From NCBI RefSeq assembly GCF_036850765.1, contig NC_089496.1:105111767-105175766 (forward strand): a stretch of DNA of 64,000 bases. The letters are read 5' to 3'. The DNA is from Saccopteryx bilineata. Taxonomy: Eukaryota; Chordata; Mammalia; Chiroptera; Emballonuridae. Under the pieces are notes generated by a model. That model saw only the letters and a program-made list of their open reading frames with translations. It did not search any database and was not told the origin of the DNA. Below, in pieces: positions 20,703 to 32,849 of the stretch; position 1 is the stretch's first letter; every line of letters begins with the position of its first letter. The translations under genes were made by a program, and so were the position numbers.

Positions 20703-22480
20703 ATAACAAATGAGCTCTATAGTCATTGTACTGGGTAAGATATTAATATTACTTTATAGTCTCCTCTAAGGCATAGCACAAGGAAGACTAGTGACCTATG
20801 TTCATGACAGAGCTTGGGGAAATCACAAAGCAAATGCAGGGTTCTTTGGTTGCAAGCAACAGAAAGTAACCGATAGCTTCAAGAAGAATAAAAGGACTTA
20901 TTGGGGGAGACTAGGCGGGTTACAGGACTTGAGCAACCTGGCCCCTCAGACTTCAACAGCAGATACCGTGGTCTGTCCCTTGGTTCCACCAGCCTTCTGC
21001 CTTGGAGTTCTCAGCTTGATTCAAGTTCCCAGGAGGGAGATTCTGATCGGCTTCTCTTAGTGATGGCTGTCTCTTAGCTCAGGGAGGTCACGGTGTAAGA
21101 GGTAGCAGCAGCATCCTATGATGAACAGCCTCATCAGAACCAAATATGATACGAGAGGAGATGTAATCTGGGCACGCAGAATGAGCAGATGTCTGCAACA
21201 GGGCCTTGGTTTCTGTAGACGGGTGATAAAACCAGCCCTGCCGACTGCGAGCATCTTACGGATCAGATGGGATGAATGCGAAGCATTGCATTCCAAACAG
21301 CCACCTTGAGATGGCAGAAGCGAGTGTGACCTGGGGACTTGTCTTTATAGGATGTTGTCGAACAATGGGAAGGCAGGACTCCGGGGTATGCCAGAACTAT
21401 CTCACCCCAGTGTTTGGTTCTAGCCAGAAGCTTTGGCTTGAGGTGGAGTGCTATAGGGTTTGGGGCTCCTTAGGGCATCTCTGGGAGCAATGGGCATGAG
21501 AAACGTGGTCACTCCTTCCTTTCTTGGGGCCTGACATCAGATCAGAGAGCTAGGTGGTGGGGGGGATCAGACCATGCACGATTTTGTTGCCCTTTTGTTT
21601 GGCTGACCACTATCCCACCCTGGTCTGCGTCCAACCTTCTGTGGAGTGAACCATACAAATGGGGTTAGAGCAAAAGGAGAGATTTCTAGAAGCACACAAT
21701 GTAATCCCTTGAAATAAAAAGAGGGAAAAATAAACACAACGGCCAATAGGAGGAAGTCAATTTAAACCCAGCCCCAGATCCTGAGCACTCTCGAGACTAG
21801 ACGAGCCCACGAAAACCAGGAGAAAGGGCTGGGGCAAGTGTAGGATCAGAAGGTCACGTATTAGCTCTCCAGAGTCTGATTTTGGGTCAGTGCCGAACAG
21901 AGAATGTTTACCTGAAATCTATGTGGCTGAAGGCGTCAAGTGACTTCTATTATTTCTTGACAAGGATACAATTTAATAAATGAAAGTCTACACTGTTGCC
22001 TCTAAGGTAGGAGAGGCATAATGAAGCTAGCCTCAGCTTTTCCCAAATCCTAAGTGTGTTTCCATTCATTAGGAATGACCACTTTGATTCAATTGTGCTC
22101 TGTCACTCATCAGTAATCCCATTAGACTAATTTCATGTGCATAAATCTTGCACTCCGGGGAGGATGAGCTTTGTAAATCTGTTTAGCACAGAGGGAAACA
22201 GGAGATAGTCACAGTAGAACTACGGGGAACAGCGGCAAACATCAGACTGCAGGTATGTGATCAGTCTGTTGTAGAGGCAAAGTAAAATTGTTGAATCATT
22301 ACCAAAGCACATGAGGGAGTGGGCTTCTTCAAGAACTAGGGCTGGCAGACGCCCCCACAGGCACAGGCCTTTAATTCCTCAGACCCGGACTGCAGGCTTC
22401 CTGAGGAAAAGAGAGAAAAATGCCCAGTGAAAGATGAGAAAGCTATTATTGTTTATTTTAGAGTCCATATTATTCATATT
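20703..22480. other. Unique sequence, one likely repeat and one CNE-like block
   Basis: 20840-21060 begins 'ctttggttgcaagcaacagaaa', a phrase I recall from an old LTR or LINE family. 22080-22200 is conserved-element-like. The rest is unremarkable, with no gene supported. Confidence 0.4.
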
Positions 22481-22489
22481 ACACCTGTG

Positions 22490-23150
22490 CTACCAGGCTC
22501 ATTTATTCAGTCACTCCCTGAGTGAATGGCTCTTGCGGGCCGACCATGGGCTGGGTACCAGGGACGCAGAGACAGACCGGGTTCCTGGTCTCCTGGAGCA
22601 GAGCAGCACTGACCCCCGGAGCCATGTCGTGAACGCGATACTGTAACTGTGACAAAGGTTATGGAAGGACAGCCACAAAATTATTTTAAGAGAGAAATGG
22701 CTCTTTGGGCAGGTGAGGGATGACTTCCCTCAAAAAGAGAGGATTGAACTGAAATCCAAAAGAAGGGTGGGAATCAACCAGGAGAGGTCTGGAGGTGGGA
22801 TGGAGAGAGAGGCCTGTCTGTCTGGGTTTCAGAGGGTCAGTGAGTCTGTTGCAAGGTAGGGGAGGGCGGCTGGTCAAGTCAGGCCATGCTCCACAGGCTG
22901 ATGACAGGGTTTTAGTCTTTATCCTGTTGGTGGGTATTTGGGTATTAAGCAGGAAGGGACACAAGGTGATTTGCATTTTGAAAAGGGCCACTTTGTAACA
23001 TGGTAAGGTTCCATAGCAGGTTGATTCTAGGGAGTTCGTGGGAGCCAGGGTCAGACTACGGGCATCAGGAACCCAGGAAGATAAAGGAGAATCCAGGAAC
23101 CACAGGCAGTTCCAGACCAGGAGGGGCAGGTGGACTCCTGCGGGGAGGAG
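22490..23150 (-). repeat. L2 relic, antisense
   Basis: Starts with 'ctcatttattcagtcactccctgag', then 'gctgggtaccagggacgcagaga', then a purine-rich body ending 'ttttagtctttatcctg' and 'atttgcattttgaaaaggg', which follows antisense L2 order. A 211-residue minus-strand frame across it is decayed L2, not a host gene. Confidence 0.65.
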
Positions 23151-23700
23151 GCCGGTGGTGGCTGGCTGCTGTCCCACCATGCACCACGTGGGAACACCTG
23201 CACAGGAAGTAACTGTAGGTGTGATTAGAGGAGTAGCTTCTCCGGGTGCTGGTGCGGAAGGGGATGGAGAAGGGAGTGCTGGCCCTGTCACCCTCCCTGT
23301 TTTAATTCTGGACTCAGACATCCCTGGCTGGCTCCTCCTCTGCTCTTCTTCTGATGGACTCTGGGTTCCTATTGTGGGTCCAGCTCTGTTTTGCCATAGA
23401 AAATGCAGAGAGAAAACATTGCCTATTATTACTGACTGTTTCAGGAGGTCAGAAACGGAATCGTGTTATTTCTATGGGGAGTGGAGAATTCTTGAATGAT
23501 ACTGAGGTACATCTCTCCTGCCTCTCTGTCCCCTCTCCAACCACTGGCTATTTCAGAGAGATCCCCTGACCCTCCCCCAGTGTGCTCGGCTGTTACTTCT
23601 GTAAGCTGTGTTGCCCCTGGTGGCCCGCTGGGGCTTGTCTTGTCCTCTCCGTCTGGTCATCTCCTGATTCCCAGCTCAAAAGCCGTTGATCTCATCTCTG
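23151..23700. other. Unique sequence
   Basis: No gene is seen. Overlapping frames of 153 and 71 residues are unrecognised. Confidence 0.35.
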
Positions 23701-24725
23701 CCATGTCTCATCTGCTATTAAATACCATCTAGTGTATTTTTCATCTCAGACATGGTAGTCTTCATCTCTCAAAGTTCACTTTTCGTATGTTTAATACATC
23801 CCCTATTGCTACATAATATTTGGACATACGAATGACCATTATAACAACTGTTTTAATATCTTGATTTGCGAATTGTAACATTTGTCAGTTGTTGGTCAGT
23901 TTTGGTAATTTTGATTAATTTTTTTATTGTTTAGGAATTATGTTTTTCTGCTTCTTTGCATGCCCAGTAATTTTTGAATGTATGCTAGATATTGTAAAAT
24001 TTTCTTGTTGGGAGGAATATATATATATATATATATTTGTATTTCTATACATTTTATTGAGCTTGTTCTGTGACAAATTTAGGATACTTGGAAGCAGTTT
24101 GATTCTTTGGGTCTTGCTTTTGAGATTTTTTTTTTCTTTTTTTTTAGGTGGGAATCAGAGCCATGCTCAGTCTAGGATTGTTTCTCATTAATAAAGTCAG
24201 CCCTCTGGGTACTCTACCCAAGGACCCACGAGTCACAGGGTTTTGCAGTCTGACTAGGACAGACAGACATATTCTGAGCCCTGTGTTCGCACTAGGCACG
24301 GTTATCTCCCATCCTTTCAGGTGGTTCTTGAGCCTCAGGGAGTCTCTGCACACACTTGCGCTGACCGGTACTCAGCTGACTGCGAGAAGGTAACACTCTG
24401 CAAGTCTCCGGAGTTCTGTCTCTCTGAAGCTCTGTCCCCTCTGCTGCTCTGTCCTGGGAACTCTGCTGCCTTGGTCTCTCTGGACTTTCAGCTTTGCCTC
24501 CTCCGTTCAGGGAGTCTGCCAGGCTCTGTCTGCTATCCCCAACCTGTGCTATGTCCTGGAAACTCGCTCAATCCGGTCAACTGGAGCAATGGTAGGGCTC
24601 ACCTGTTTTGTCTCCTGTCTCTCAGAAATCACTGTCTTCACTGCCTGACCTTCGGGTGTTTGGAAACAGTGATTTCTTGTATTCTGTCCATATTTTGGTT
24701 GGTTTGGGCAAAAGGGTAAGCCTTC
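23700..24725 (-). repeat. Old L1 3' UTR, antisense
   Basis: 'cttctttgcatgcccagtaatttttgaatg', 'tttgattctttgggtcttgcttttgag' and 'actctacccaaggacccacgag' in shortened form, then 'ctccggagttctgtctctctg' and 'cagggagtctgccaggctctg', follow the antisense 3' UTR of an old L1M family. An (AT)n run is at about 24016-24036. No ORF survives. Confidence 0.8.
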
Positions 24726-26525
24726 CTATCACTCTGTCCTGGACCGATGAGTAAGTTGCATGCTGTGGACTTGAATCTCATGCTGTGGAGTTGAGTCTCA
24801 TGCTGTGGACGGTGCAGACGCACTCATCCTGGAGAGTACAGATCATCCCTGGCTGTCCTGAAGGTCCCACTCAGAGTATTTGGGGGGGGGGGACTTCAGA
24901 AGAAGGTCAGAGGCAGGGAGGCCTTTGCAAAGCTCTGAGCACAGGCCCAGAGGCCCCAGAGAAGGTATGTATCTGAGAAACTCTAAATTCCTAGTTTGGA
25001 AAGTACCTTAAACTAAAAGGCACTCGCATAACAGAAACACCCTGCAAAGTGATATATTAACAATTTGTAGCATTTTGTGTGTCCCTGACAACACAAATTG
25101 AAGGCTGGATTGAGGCAGAAATTGTGTTTTCCACAGTGCCTTCCAAACAGTAGGGGCCTAACACCCTCAGAATTGGGGACCATGGGATCATCCAAAACAT
25201 CCCCAACGGCCCCATGGGGTCCGATGGCTAGAGAATCTGCGGACTCACGGACCCTCGAAGGGTTTCCAAATGGCTGTTCTTATTTGGACAACATTTGAGG
25301 ATATTTCCCAAGAGAAGAATCACGATGTTTTATTCATGTGCATTTGGAACCCTTGTGAATATTTGAAAACGCGTTAGGATTTTAGAAAACAAATCTCCAC
25401 ATGTGCTTATCACAAGATCTTTGAATTTTTGAGTCACTCTGGATTGAGAATATTTTTCTTCCAAACCACAAACTCTAAATTCAGCAGGGATCTTTACATT
25501 GGAACATTGTAACTCCCACGTTACTGATGTGCTTAATGCTAAAGTAATAGATTGGATAGGAAAATAGAGTGTGGAAGAGAAAAGCACAAGGTACAATCAA
25601 ATAAAATCAGTCTTGAGAAAACGTGCTATTCCCGCTTTGAAAGGCGTGGGCTTCAATGGCGTCTGTTGAAACATGGTGTGGGGTATATGTTAGTTCCAGG
25701 AACAAAGATCAGAGAATATTAATGAGTCAGTGTTGGAGAAAGGCTGTTGGAGACCTCTGAGCAGTCACTGCTTTGGGGGAGCAGTTCTAGTCCTAAACAC
25801 GCTCTCTTTGAGATTGGGAACAGGGCGGTAGAGAGGGAGGCATGAGCAGCCTGGGCTGTGTGCTGGTCTCCGAGCCGAGTCTTCAGCTGGAATTCCTGTA
25901 GGTTTCAGAATGACTTGCAAACTCCCTAGGATTCTTACTGGTAACCTGGTAACCGCATAGGGAGACCTCCAGGGAAGTATAAACACTCTTACGTGCAAAC
26001 CCTTTACCAAGTGAATGTCAACCAACAACCCCAAATGGTGTCTCTCTGGAAGCTTAAATTCAGGAAGGATGACCTGCTGGTTCTTACACACTTGAATCTA
26101 GTATAACTACTGGATAAATGTTTTTATTATGAAGAGAGAGTTGGCGAACAGGTGGCAGGAGAAAGGAAAAGGAATAGCAGAGAGCCCGCATAAATCAGTA
26201 AACACGGTAAAAAAAGAAGGAAATCCCAAACGGGCGTTTAGTTTGGTGGCTGATAAGTCTGACTACCACAGAACGATGAACATTTTGTTAGCTGTTTGAC
26301 GACATTGTCACAAAGCTGTTACCACCTGCGGTGCTATCTCAGCCTGGTTTGGTGAACTGGTCCCCTTTTGAATTGGAATGATGCTAACTCCCCTTCTCTC
26401 TCCTTGCCAACGCCCTTGGAAACACCATAGTTGAAGGCTGGCATGGTAGACCATGGTGGCCACTGTTTGGGCTGCTTCAAGGGCCGTTCTCATTCCTCGA
26501 GACCCGACCCTACTCCTGACCATCT
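24726..26525. other. Unique sequence with a 22-base short repeat
   Basis: 'ctcatgctgtggact/agttgagt' recurs about every 22 bases at 24740-24810. Otherwise no gene or familiar repeat is recognised. Confidence 0.4.
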
Positions 26526-26530
26526 TGGTG

Positions 26531-26664
26531 GGCTGTCCATCAGGGTCCCTTATCCCTGCCACAGAAATAAGTGTGTGTGATGCAGGCTGTCCATCAGGGT
26601 CCCTTATCCTTGCCACAGCAATAAGTGTGTGTGACTCAGGCTGTCCATCAGGGTCCCTTATCCC
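26531..26664. repeat. 54-bp minisatellite, 2.5 copies
   Basis: Units start at 26531, 26585 and 26639 with 'ggctgtccatcagggtccc'. The first two units differ at only a few positions. The third stops after about 26 bases. Confidence 0.95.
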
Positions 26665-27855
26665 ATGGAAAGAGTGATAGGTGAAGGATGGGCACACGAC
26701 CTAAGCAGGACCATCTGAGTCTTCCCTGGATGGGTATACAGGTGTTGGAAGAGGGGCGGGGGTGGGGGGTGGGGAAGAGAGAGAGAGAGAGAGTTTCATT
26801 TCCACCAAAGGTTCCTGAACTGCAGGATATGAACCAAGTTGCTACCTGAATACACTTGAGGGGATGGAGCATGCCACCAGGGACATGTAAATAGTGGAAC
26901 CAGAACCAGTTTTTATTATTTTGTTAAATACCTAAATGAGGCTTGTATGATGACAGATGGAGATTTTAGGGATTCACGATAATTTTTTTTTTAACAAAGC
27001 ATCATTGCAGATTCTTGCTTTTGATATGATTGTGCTTTCTGTCACGTGGGTTAAAACTATCAGTCAGTTTCCTTGCAGCCCTCCCGTCAAGATGACTAAC
27101 GACCCACATCAGAAAAGTACCAGCTGCCAGAGACTGTCAGCTCCACCACGGGCAAGGGCGGGGCCTTGGGGGCTGCGGTGACTCTCTCCCTCCTGGCTTA
27201 AATTTCTCTGCAGAGTTGTCCCTTAACATCCAACGTGCAAGCGTAGTTTGAATGAGAAGCAAATCCTTTTAAATAATTGGCGAAGTTTAATGGGAATTGG
27301 CTACCCTTCCGGGGGCTGACTGTTCTTCCTGAAGTGTGTGAGCTGGGAGGGAAACAGACATCCACTATTTTGGAGCGGCTGGATTTAAATCACCCTCGGA
27401 GTGCGGAACTGGCCAAAGCGATGCCCGAGCAAAGCCGCGAGGGAGACCGTTTCCGGTCTGGGTTCAGTTGTGGGTTTGTGTAGGGACACAATGACCACGG
27501 CTGGGTCGTCGATGCTTGAGGGGACGAGTCAGGTGTCGCTGGAAGGGCTGTGTGTTTCAGGAGGAAAGACACAGATTCCTTTTCTCTGCTCGGGCCCATT
27601 GGTAACCGTGAACTTGGTTCTGTCCCTCCAGGCAGGAATCTCTCTCTACTCCTGGTTGGCTGAATGCCCCCATGGGAACTCTTTGGGAGTACTTGTCAGC
27701 CTACCGTCTAGAAATAATTGCCGTGAACGAGAAAGGTCAATCTCTCATGTATGTACATGTGTGTGCGTGTACATGCACACGCAGAGCATTCTTAATGAAT
27801 GGCAACATGGGGACGAGTCAGAGAATCTGGAAGATGTCATGCAAAGTGCTTAGTA
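26665..27855. other. Unique sequence
   Basis: Contains a short (GA)n run at about 26776-26792. A 150-residue frame at 27401-27853 is unrecognised. No exon is supported. Confidence 0.4.
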
Positions 27856-28040
27856 CAGGGTTGGCTAGCTTTTTCAATAAAGGACCTACTGTGTTGCAGC
27901 TACTCAGCTTTGTTGTTACAGCACAAAAGCAGCTACAGACATTATGGAAATACAGGGCATGGCTGGGTTTCAATAAAACTTTATTTATAAAGACAAGTGC
28001 AGCTGGATTTGGCCCAGGGGCCCTAGTTTGCTGACTCCTG
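27856..28040 (+). repeat. hAT-Charlie MER1-group element
   Basis: Starts CAGGGTTGGC and ends GACTCCTG, with 'tcaataaaactttatttataaag' and 'gatttggcccaggggccctag' between. This is the classic non-autonomous mammalian hAT whose internal AATAAA occurs near the right end. A related copy in opposite orientation is at 29991-30332. Confidence 0.82.
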
Positions 28041-28061
28041 GTCTGATCCTATACCCTAGAC

Positions 28062-28273
28062 TAGTGGTTGGCAAACTCATTAGTCAACAGAGCCAAATAT
28101 CAACAGTACAATGATTGAAATTTCTTTTGAGAGCCAAAGTTTTTAAACTTAAACTATATAGGTAGGTACATGTTATTAACTTAGTTAGGGTACTCCTAAG
28201 CTGGCCTTTGCGCCCGCACTCAAGGGGCCAAAGAGCTGCATGTGGCTCGCGAGCCGCCGTTTGCCGACCACTT
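28062..28273 (+). mobile_element. Non-autonomous hAT element
   Basis: Terminal inverted repeats of the form TAGTGGTTGGCAAAC at the left and GTTTGCCGACCACT at the right. An 8-base duplication flanks it, ccctagac at 28054-28061 and tcctagac at 28274-28281 (7 of 8 match). Internal 'agctgcatgtggctcgcgagcc' is typical of this group. Too short for a transposase. Confidence 0.88.
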
Positions 28274-28281
28274 TCCTAGAC

Positions 28282-29290
28282 GAGGAAACAAAGTCAGAAT
28301 GATCTACTGGCCACAAAGCCAGGAGCCAGTCCAGATTTCAGATTCCCGGGGCCCAATCAATTCCACCCCCATTGTCATACCCTGAATCCTGCAGCCATTT
28401 GTTCCTGAATCCTAGCAGGTGAGTCATCTAGCCCCCCTCTCTCTGGAGGGTTACACACATACACGAGGGACGAATCCTTTAACACAGGGCTTCTCAACTT
28501 CACTTTGGTGCTGCCACTTGGGGGCTCATCGCTGTGTTCCCACATGTGTGCCAGATGTTGGAGGCTGGGCCCTGTCGGGTCACAGCACAGGTTTCAATGG
28601 AGACCCAAGTGCCGGAAGGGCAGCTCTAAGCTCACCCCTTGCCCGTGACTGAGAACGAATGCTATCAAACCCATCTTACACCTGCTTATCTTGGCCAGCC
28701 TCAGACACTGCACAGTTCACTGTGAAGATAATCACGCACATTCCTGCAGAGGGATCATTCTACCTTCCAATGGGATCAGCAATACTCAGGCCATTGTTCT
28801 GAGCCTTCCTACCCTCCCTTATCTAATAATGGACCTCACCGTCCTCCAACACCTTATCACTCAGTTGTTTATTCGGCTCAGGTAGTCAGACACACTCATC
28901 TCTACACCTTTGCTCTTCAGATGGCTTGGCTGTAGCATTTGCTCTTTTAATCTCATCTCGTGAATCACACTCCCCTGATTTTGAATTGTTGTCTTAACTT
29001 TGCGCTGAATATTCTCCGATGATTCACTTTTATTCCAGAAGTGGAATCTGAACTTTGAACAGCTGTAGGAAGACATGTAAAAGCCAGAATTCTCTTCTTT
29101 CCATGTAATGGAGTCTTGTCTTATGAAAGACTTTGAAACAATTTTATTAATTTAAAAATTTGCAGATAAAATTATCCCCAGGATGCACTGGCCCCATTTG
29201 ATGTCTCTTCCAGCATAAGCTACACAGGATTGAAATGTCATGAAACCCAATTCTGCTGCTAATTTGTTTAGAGATTGTTCGGTTGTCAAG
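28282..29290. other. Unique sequence
   Basis: Contains a piece at about 28485-28600 beginning 'cagggcttctcaacttcactttgg' that may be another hAT fragment. Otherwise no gene is seen. Confidence 0.4.
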
Positions 29291-29690
29291 AACAGACATA
29301 TGGCCACGCTGACTTAGGCAAAGAACAAAATGAAATTTGTTAGAAGAAAACTAGGCACAGACCCCAGGTGGCCAGACAGGCATCTGCAAGGACCCAAATC
29401 AGGGCATGGCACATCAGGGCCAAGGTCACCTTCTGCTCCGCTCTGGGGCTCTGCCTCTTGTCTACTCATATTTCTGCGGTTGCCAAAGACACAGGATAAA
29501 GCATGGTTTATTGCTGAGATCTCCAACTCTGAGACCCACCTGCCGTGGTCTTCACCAGTGTTTGTTGCTGTCATACTGGGCCTTATCAATCTCCTGGGCT
29601 TTGCAGGGGTGTCATAGGGTGTCTCCAAATATGCAGAATTTATCCAAACCAGTAAAGATGTGGACCACCTGGCAAACCCCTGCATTATTG
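29291..29690. repeat. Possible old repeat, family not identified
   Basis: Contains 'ggttgtcaagaacagacatatggcca' and a body resembling the 20840-21060 segment in style. I cannot name the family, and a 158-residue frame crossing it has no recognisable protein. Confidence 0.3.
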
Positions 29691-29990
29691 CCCTCAGCTT
29701 TATATATATATCAGGGTTCTATGGAAGAGAGACATTTGAGAAAGGGGATCTGGTGTCTACTTGTTGCTCTGTTGGAATCAGTACTGGAAAGAATTGACCA
29801 AAACAAACCACACATCAGAAAGAACTATAATGTGTGGGCATTTTTTTTTTTTGATGACCGTACTCTATTTGGTGGCAAATGAGCTAGTTGTCTTGTTTGC
29901 CTTAGAATGGGTTTCCTTTTAGTTTCTCAGGACAAAAGAGTCCATTGGATTTTTTGCTCTCTAAAGCTGGGGCCAAACAGATGACTAAAG

Positions 29991-30332
29991 CAGGGGGTGG
30001 GCAAACTATTGCTTTTGGCTGACTCCGGTAGCTGCCCGTTTTGTCAATAAAGTTTTATTGGAACACAGCCATGCCCATTTGTGTCTGTATGGTGTATGGC
30101 TACTTTCCAGCCACAACAACTAAGCTGAATAGTTGTACCGAAGACCATCTGGCTCACAAAACCTAAAATATATATTACAGGGTAGAGCAAAAGTGGGGTT
30201 GCAACAGTTTGTATGGAAAATAATACAATAATTAACAAATAATAATACAAGAATAAGCTGTGTTTCACGTACTCACAATAGGAAGCCTACTTTTGCCCCA
30301 CTGTATATTTGGCCCTTTACAGAAAGTTTGTC
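29991..30332 (-). repeat. hAT-Charlie MER1-group element, antisense, split by a mariner MITE
   Basis: Starts 'cagggggtgggcaaac', passes through 'aataaagttttattggaacacag' and 'caaaacctaaaatata', is interrupted by the mariner element, and resumes with 'tatttggccctttacagaaag'. It belongs to the same family as 27856-28040, in opposite orientation. Confidence 0.82.
30178..30303 (+). mobile_element. Mariner-type MITE, copy 2
   Basis: 126 bases, ends CAGGGTAGAGCAAAAG and CCTACTTTTGCCCCACTG, flanked by TA at 30176-30177 and 30304-30305. Its interior 'gtatggaaaataatacaataat' through 'gctgtgtttcacgtactcac' is the reverse complement of the interior of the 55983-56102 copy. Its insertion inside a hAT element shows it is the younger of the two. 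Confidence 0.9.
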
Positions 30333-30980
30333 TAAAGAGAGAAAATGAGAACCGTGTTTACCTCAGTGTGTCACAGAAAGACACCTCAGATGGTTCTGGA
30401 GCCAAAAGGGACTGAAGAAGCCATGCAGAGATCCAACATCTCACCTTCCTGGGGAGATCTGCTCATGGACTTGTTTCAGAATCTCAGGACATCAGGGCTA
30501 ATGTCTAGCTCTGGGCTAGATCCAGTGTCGGCAGCATCAACTGCAGTTCCAACGGATTGACCTCCAAGTAAATACACTTCGGAGTGTGAATCAGGACCGG
30601 GATGTGGGTGTACATGACTGTGATAATGCTAGCTGGATTGAACAATGTCCCCTCAAGCCTTTCTGGAACTGCTGAGTGGCTCTAACTTAAAATCTGGCAA
30701 AGAGGAAAGAGAGAATATTCCCTTGACAAGTAATGAGAAGAGAACTCTTCGGGGGCCAACTGGATGATTCAGACCAGAATTCTGATAGTTTTATTTTAGG
30801 TACTAAGGAGCAAACCTTGCCTGAGGCTGGTGGGGAGAGGCTGGGCTGGTTTCCGGGACGGATAGAGTGTAACCACTGCTGTCCTCTCAGATGGTCCCTT
30901 CGGAGAAGCTGTCTAAGGAAGTAGAGTAACCAAGGGAAAGCATTGTCGTTCTTATCACCTCTTCGTTCTGACACAAGATT
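30333..30980. other. Unique sequence
   Basis: No gene or recognised repeat. Confidence 0.4.
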
Positions 30981-30984
30981 CCTG

Positions 30985-31250
30985 CAGGCATTCATTCATT
31001 CAACAAACACGTGTGGGCTGTCAACATGTGCCCAGTGCAGTGCTGGGTGCACAGCAGGGAGCACGTAGTCACGCAGTGTGACCTGTCTACTGGAGTAGAG
31101 CACACAGATAATATACACAAAACAACCACAGGATTTGAAGTGGGAGGAGCCATCATTGGGAAGGACGGGGGTGGGGGTGGGGAGCAGTGAACAACAGTAC
31201 ACGTCAGAATTGGCACATGGCTGCCGGGCTCCCAAGTATGTTCAAACTCA
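30985..31250 (-). repeat. L2 relic, antisense
   Basis: 'gcattcattcattcaacaaacacg' and 'cccagtgcagtgctgggtgcacagcagggag' in shortened form match the antisense L2 3' end. Confidence 0.68.
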
Positions 31251-32325
31251 AGTCTGTCTCTGAGAGCTGTATTCTTGGACACCTTGCCTTTCTGTCCTTC
31301 CTGCCTCAGTGGAACACCACAGCCCAGAGTCGGATGGGACCTCGGGATCCCCTAGTCTTGCTTGATGTGTCTTACTCGGTGAATTTTTCCATGATCTGTT
31401 TTCCTTTCAATCTTCTTCAGGTGTGGGGACCCCTTTTCTACTATTCTTTTCTTTCTCAGTTCTTAACCAATGAGGAAGTTCCTCTCTCGCTCCCTCCCTC
31501 CCTCCCTCCTTTCCTGCCTTCATCTGTTTACCTTAGTTTATTTCTACCAGGCACTGTAGCATAGTTAATTCAATTCAGCATCTGCTTATTAAAGATGCCT
31601 GGGGTTTAGCGGCGTGCTCTCCTCGGCTGTTTATGGGATAAATGAATGTGGTTTATCCCTGATAAACCTGAACCAGCCCGGATCCCTGTCCACAAGGAGC
31701 TGACCCCGGGCTGAGCAGACGGCACGGACACAGCTCCCCCAGGCCAGGCGGGGTGGTGCGGGCCCTGATGTTGGCTTCCTTCCGGGCGGGAGGCGCTCCC
31801 AAACTTCACCCTGCAAAACTGGGTCTGTTTCATATTTCCATTAAGAGCTTGCTTTGGTGTTCAGCTTACCTTAAAGCACTGGCTGGTAATTTGTCCCTGA
31901 ACTGCATCTAATGAGTTTTTGACTCAAAAGAACATTCTTTTTTGAAAGCTCAGTTAATGCTTTGCAGGTCCACGGTGGATTTAATAGCATGATTCCCAGT
32001 GGCATAAATTTGTTAGGGTGGTGTTTCTGGCAGCAGTGAACGGAGATGTGATGAAGGGGGAAGAGAGTGAGTGTGTGTGTTTGTGAGAGAGAGAAAGGGA
32101 CTCAGCCATGTGCAATGGTCTTGGTTACACAACCCATGTCCCCAAAGTCAGTGATTGCCATTTGCATTAATCCGTGCTCCAAAGAATTTGACAGCTATCT
32201 GCAGGCGAGGGTGTAATTAACAAGCCCCTCCATAGAAACCTCACTCCATCATTCAATCGTGTGCTGCCTTTGGCCCCACAACGCTGCCCGACGTTCTCCT
32301 AACATGCTGTGCCTTCTTACAACCT
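31251..32325. other. Unique sequence with CNE-like blocks
   Basis: A TCCC-rich patch lies at 31483-31510. 31860-32020 and 32130-32240 look like conserved non-coding elements. No gene is supported. Confidence 0.4.
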
Positions 32326-32329
32326 TGTG

Positions 32330-32765
32330 TTTGCTTCCCTGGGCTCCTGGAACAAATTACCACCAAAGGGGAGCCTTGGAAACAACAGAGATTTACTGAC
32401 AAGGTTCTGGAGTGCAGACTCTGAAACGAAAGTGTCGGCCGACCCACGGTCCTCTGACGATTTTAGGGGAGAATTCTTCCTTGCCTCTCCCGGCGCTTCT
32501 GGCTACTGGCAATCCTGGGCATTGTTTTCCGGCACTGTCCACTCCAACCTCCTTCCCGGGGTGTCTCCGTGCCTTCACGTCTCTCTCTCCTCCTGAGAAC
32601 ATCAGCCATGGGATGTAGGGCTAGTCCTCATCCAGTGTGACTGCGTCTTAACTTCGCTACATCTGCAAAGACCCTATTTCCAAATAAGATTATACTCACG
32701 GGTACTGTGACCCTCGGATGTATGTTTTTGGACAAAATACAGCTCACCTGAACCTCATCCTTCAA
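32330..32765 (-). repeat. MLT1-type ERVL-MaLR LTR, antisense
   Basis: 'acaaattaccaccaaagg', 'gtctgaaacgaaagtgtcgg' near the left, and 'gcaaagaccctatttccaaataag' and 'gtactgtgaccctcgg' near the right follow the antisense order of a MaLR LTR. Same family type as 7669-10110 and 42635-43082. Confidence 0.68.
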
Positions 32766-32849
32766 ACATGTGTCTGGAGCCACAGACTTCTCCAGGGTGA
32801 GCACCGTGGTCCTGCCCACGGCCTTCTCTCTCCCGGGTGACAGCAGGCC

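Noticed and set aside
22686..23321. 211-residue minus-strand frame
   Set aside because: Lies over an L2 relic and is decayed repeat sequence.
26531..26664. Direct repeats that could suggest a CRISPR array
   Set aside because: Contiguous tandem units without spacers in a mammalian genome: a minisatellite.
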